Source: Lutraria lutraria (taxonomy: Eukaryota; Mollusca; Bivalvia; Venerida; Mactridae). Taken from it: a stretch of 64,000 bases of DNA. A program made the translations under genes and the position numbers. The DNA is taken from assembly GCA_964023205.1 (NCBI GenBank), contig OZ026836.1, forward strand, positions 751,501 through 815,500, in the 5' to 3' direction. The notes below the pieces were generated by a model. That model did not search any database. It was given only the letters and a program-made list of their open reading frames with translations, and was not told the origin of the DNA. Of this stretch, positions 59,868 to 64,000 are shown one piece after another; positions within the stretch are counted from its first letter, which is position 1, and every line of letters starts with the position of its first letter.

Positions 59868-61066
59868 GATCCTGTCATCTATTTCTGTACCTTGGGCTTG
59901 AATTAACTGTCAATCAGATAGATTTATATACTTTTTGTTTAACATGATGGATACTAAGGTTTAGTAACTGTGTGTGTAACTGTGGTATAAAATACTTCTT
60001 TGTTCCCCATGATCAGTTTGTCAACTCTTCATTTCATTACTGCACAATTTAACTTCATTTTATTTCTTTTTGTTGAAAGTATGTAAATGATAATGAGTCA
60101 TACAGTGTGTTTTTGCATTTTATGATACTTTTGGCGTTTTATACAAAATACAAGATTGATTTTTTTGGGGTCTTAATTGTTATCTAATAGCATAAAATTT
60201 AATAATTTCCACTTATTTTGTAATGTTTATATGGAAAGTTAATATAAGATCACTATAGTAGGAATGTATATATATGTGCAGTGAATTTATGTTAGATATT
60301 CAAATTAATAAACTTTGGTTAACGTAAATATCTAATGTCACAAATTGTTTTGAAATAAGAAAATATTTGGTGTCCTGCTGGTGTTAAAATCATTACATAC
60401 CCGGTAATTATGTTACTTGATTGTTTATGCATACGCAGGTTTTCTCTATATAATTATAATAAGATAGAAGTTGTCTTTGCCATGAATTTGTTATAAAGCT
60501 ATGATATCTATTCCTCTGAAACAAAAACTGTATTTGTTGTTGTTTAAGTGACATTGACACATACACCAATGTTCTCCTGTCATCCATTAGTGTGCTGTTA
60601 CCATATCAACCATTCTTTGTATATTTTAAACATTTACACAAATGATGATATTTGCTGGGGACAGTATAGAATCCAAAAAACATTACCAGGCTGTACATTA
60701 TAAAGATCTGTTTAACAGAAACAATGCATGTCTTAGGTTTCTCCAAAATTTAGGGGACTTGTCCTATTTGTCCTAGACACTATCTGTCTATCTAATTGGG
60801 GATTTGTCCTGGACACAACCTGTTTTATCTGTCTTTTACTATTAAGAGTTATTATCTGCCATGAATGGTCACAGTCTTGTACCATTTTTGTTCTAGGTGA
60901 AGGTCGAATATGTCAAACAGGTAAAATAAGCTAAAAAACATCAGACAGGAATGTTTTCCACATGTTGTCACATACACGAAAAAGTTAATGAATTATTGAT
61001 TTTTGTCATTTTCCATTGTGGATGATAATGAATGAATAAAATTGTTCCTAAATTTTGTTCCTTTTC
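59868..61066. other. Nothing firmly recognised
   Basis: AT-rich. A possible 24-nt in-frame microexon at 60897-60920 (ctag|GTGAAGG...AAACAG|gtaaaa) is described under findings and not called. Confidence 0.3.
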
Positions 61067-61477
61067 ATGCCCCCGGCATATAGTGATTGTCCTGTCCATC
61101 CGTCCGTCCATACGAGGTTAAGTAGATTTTACTGTTTCATCTAGCACCAATACCGCTTGCTAGAACTCTTTGATACTTACACAGTTGTTACGTATTATCA
61201 TTCTCAATACACACATATCAACAAATCCCACATTGACCTTGACTTAATTTGGACTTAGAATGATCCTGTACCAGGTTAAGTTGATTTTACGGTTTCGTCT
61301 AGCACCAATACCGCTTGCTAGAACACTTTTATACTTCTACAGTTGTTGCTTATGATCATTCTCAATCCACCATAATGATCAAAAACCGACTTTGACCTTG
61401 ATATTGTTCAAATGGGCTATTGCTTCAAAAGCATGCCATCGGGGGCATATGTGTTTATTGAACGCAGCGTCTTGTTC
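61067..61477 (+). repeat. 'atgccccc' dispersed repeat with two 158-bp modules
   Basis: Starts atgcccccggcatatagtgattg, ends 'atcgggggcatatgtg...cgcagcgtcttgttc'. The module 'ctagcaccaataccgcttgc' + 'tagaac' occurs at 61141 and 61299, exactly 158 bp apart. Confidence 0.75.
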
Positions 61478-61533
61478 TTTACAGTAATTTGTCTGTGATG
61501 TTTTATCCAATGTTTATTATTTATCTTATATTG

Positions 61534-61893
61534 ATATAGGTGACTGGTTCCTATTCTGACATACATTTATTTTATGTAAGATAAATGTATATGTCAAAAT
61601 GGAAACCAGTCACCTTTATAAATATAATATTGACAAAGATGATTGGTTCCCATACTGACATATACATTTATCTAAAATAAAATATTGATAAAGGTGACTG
61701 GTTCCTATTCTGACATATACATTTATCTTACATAAAATATTGATAAAGGTACTATGCTGGATCCTATTCTGACATATACATTTGTTATAAAAGGTAAATT
61801 CACATTTATTATGTATAACATAAGGCAAAGGTATGTGTAAGAATGGAAAACTATCACCTTTATAAGTATAATATTGATCCTATTCTGACACAT
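61534..61893. repeat. Palindromic tandem repeat / hairpin cluster
   Basis: The unit 'aggtgactggttcctattct' + 'gacatatacatttatctta' is repeated at about 61540, 61635, 61695 and (decayed) 61750 and 61880. An inverted copy at 61580-61620 ('ataaatgtatatgtcaaaat', 'ggaaaccagtcacctt') forms a strong hairpin with the first unit. Another inverted copy is at 61820-61862. Confidence 0.8.
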
Positions 61894-64000
61894 AGATTTA
61901 TCTATTATTGTTTTTTTTCACATCTGTAATCAGAACGAACACAATATCTTATAAAATATTCATAAATCAGATAAAACATAAGTTGATAGTGAGGCTGTTT
62001 TCTTGATTAATTTACTTGAATGTATACGGTAGTTCGTTATGTGTCCAATGGCCTAAGGACACAACATGAAACATGTATGTATGACAGTACATTGCCTTCA
62101 TTTATTTATACCTGTAAATCATTGCAACCATATTGATGTGCTTTCTTGACATAGACTGTCAAGAAATGAAAACCAAACCTATTTTTTCCTGTCTACGATG
62201 CTAGGATAGTACATTTATTTTGTTGCTGTATATAACACTCTACATGTTTGATATAAGTGTGCTCTAACTTTGACAATAACTTTTTACAAATCCAGTGTTG
62301 AACATTCGAGTAAATTGGATTTTACACAGAAAAGATTTTTGATTGGATATACATGTACTTATTCTGCGGATAGTAGAGTGACGGTTGTTAGTGGTGACTG
62401 GACTATTTGTCATCTGTTTGAAAGTGTCACACTTGGTGTCATCATGTTTATGGTTAGTTATTGTCCCATGTATATACATGTGTATGTTTTGTTCGTACAT
62501 GCATTATGTGCGCTGTTACATTACCACGTTTTTGTTCTTCATGTTGCATATTTTATGTAGCAGATTATCTACCATATGGTGGTGGGTGCGGGAGATTTTC
62601 TGAAATCGCTAACAATGACACATTCTTCACAAGAACTAAAATACTGATTCTGCGAATGTGCTATAATGGTGTCTAAAATGTCTGTTATTCTAGAAAAATT
62701 GAAGTCTTTTGAGAGTGAAAACTGTGTATCAAGATATTTATTAAATTCTTTTATATACTTCATTATACAGACTAGTATAGTTTAAGAGGGAACGTAAATA
62801 AATGGAATATGTCTCCATTGCTAATATGATAAATTGGTGTATAATATGCCAGTATTATATAACATATAAATGGCTGGAATAGAATACAGACCATGTCATA
62901 TTTAAGAGCATCAATATGGCTGCATTCTTCTGGAATAAAATCACTTTGTAAATAGCCAAATAAACCCACTTATATGTGCAGTATAACCTTGTCTATTAGG
63001 TTACATATTTTTCATTGTGTATAATATATAATTATTAAGCAGACAACATTATGTGATATGTGGACGACAAAAACAACATACACTAAGTATAAAATTATAT
63101 CTAAAATGGCAACATTATAGTACCGCATAAAATGTGTGTAATTACAGAATATCCATTAACAAATCTAGAAATAAGTCATTTGGGACTGAAATCCATTAAT
63201 GTGTTATTGGTAATACAGTGGACTGACTAACTAGTATGTAGTATAAATTGAACATGGTAACAATATGAAGTGCACTCTGGTAGAATATAACATTGTAAGA
63301 GCAAATGGACATAAAATGTCAGTATAAAGTGTGCATTTATCGTATTAAAACTATCACTGACAGGGTTTTGTTTGACACATGACAATACAAGTATTGTCAA
63401 TTATTGCCTCAAACCATGTTTTTGTATGAAAACTATCAGTCCCCAGGCTATAGTCTGGTCAATAGATAACTTTACAACACCAAATTAAAAGTCGGAGCAC
63501 ACAAATTGACAAATTAGGGAAATTTTTACTTGAATTTCTTTCTTTCAGTTTCTATATTCTTTGTGAGAATGAAACATCCTTGTCATAGAGTGTTGATTTA
63601 ATTTCATGTACTTACTTTCCGTAAGTTTTTGTCTGAGATCTTTTTCCCCTATTTTTTTTTGGTTTTAAGTATGCCTATGGAGGAATTTAAAGTCACATAT
63701 TGAAATAATGCAAGTTGATTAACCAATAAAACTTGCTTCCTTAGACCGAGATATTATCAAACCTCCAATATAATGTGATTTGCTTTGATAAAATAATGTT
63801 CCTTGTTGTACAATAACTGTCCTGGCGATGAGATTAATACAGTGTCAGTTAGATCATGGTCACCGTGTCTACTTATTTCTGTGCTAAAATGTCCGTGTCG
63901 AATGAAAAAAAGTGAAACTTACAATTATAGCAATAATAAAAGTTTAATGTTTGTGGGATAGCCAATTTGAACAAAGAATATGAATACAGAATTTTATTTT
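61894..64000. other. Window end, nothing recognised
   Basis: Several overlapping short frames at 62260-62680 on both strands have no family features, splice context or codon pattern that supports a gene. The rest is AT-rich. Confidence 0.3.

Noticed and set aside
62260..62680. Cluster of overlapping frames near the window end
   Set aside because: Frames overlap on both strands with no domain, splice pattern or start context.
1..64000. Prokaryotic-style system, CRISPR or horizontally acquired operon
   Set aside because: All recognisable genes are intron-bearing animal genes; no compact gene cluster, direct-repeat/spacer array or bacterial signal is present.

Overview
This is eukaryotic, AT-rich, repeat-laden nuclear DNA. 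The genes are split by introns with GT..AG borders, intergenic distances run to tens of kilobases, and there is a dense load of small transposon relics and tRNA-derived SINEs. The protein sequences are animal. The repeat content (tRNA-headed SINEs ending in a GGCGTAAAACTCAAATAAA-like tail, and 'atgcccccgt...cgggggcat' dispersed repeats) suggests a mollusc, most likely a bivalve; this taxon call is inference from memory. No prokaryotic-type gene cluster, CRISPR array or defence system is present.

Layout. 1-5.6 kb: a complete mitochondrial VDAC (porin) gene on the + strand, eight coding exons joining to a 282-residue protein, with a poly(A) signal and a 50-bp tandem repeat downstream. 8.3-11.9 kb: a complete SAMD8/SMSr gene (ceramide phosphoethanolamine synthase, 422 residues, four coding exons, +). 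12-18 kb: long 3' flank with MITEs, two 'atgccccc' repeats, one SINE and a CAAGGACTT-ended MITE. 18.1-22.6 kb: a complete PHF5A gene (SF3B splicing-complex zinc protein, 110 residues, four coding exons, +); its introns carry two hAT-type elements with perfect 8-bp target duplications and a broken LINE reverse-transcriptase fragment. 23-35.5 kb: intergenic, with modular ~158-bp repeats, a foldback element, a large 24-bp minisatellite and pogo-like MITEs, one of them nested inside another repeat. 35.6-36.0 kb: the promoter, first exons and start codon of a fourth + strand gene. Its first coding exon encodes 50 residues ending in a KEN tripeptide and I could not identify it. 36-64 kb: apparently the long first intron of that gene or intergenic DNA, with no confident coding exon but many transposon relics, including a 904-bp hAT element that still encodes part of a BED-type zinc finger.

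The genes do not form a pathway. VDAC is an outer mitochondrial membrane channel, SAMD8 an ER ceramide-phosphoethanolamine synthase, and PHF5A a nuclear splicing factor; all three look like housekeeping genes. The adjacency of VDAC and SAMD8 is notable because VDAC2 and SAMD8 are also neighbours in the human genome (10q22, from memory), so this may be an ancient linkage. Most of the remaining interest lies in the mobile-element record, where several insertions can be read exactly from target-site duplications.
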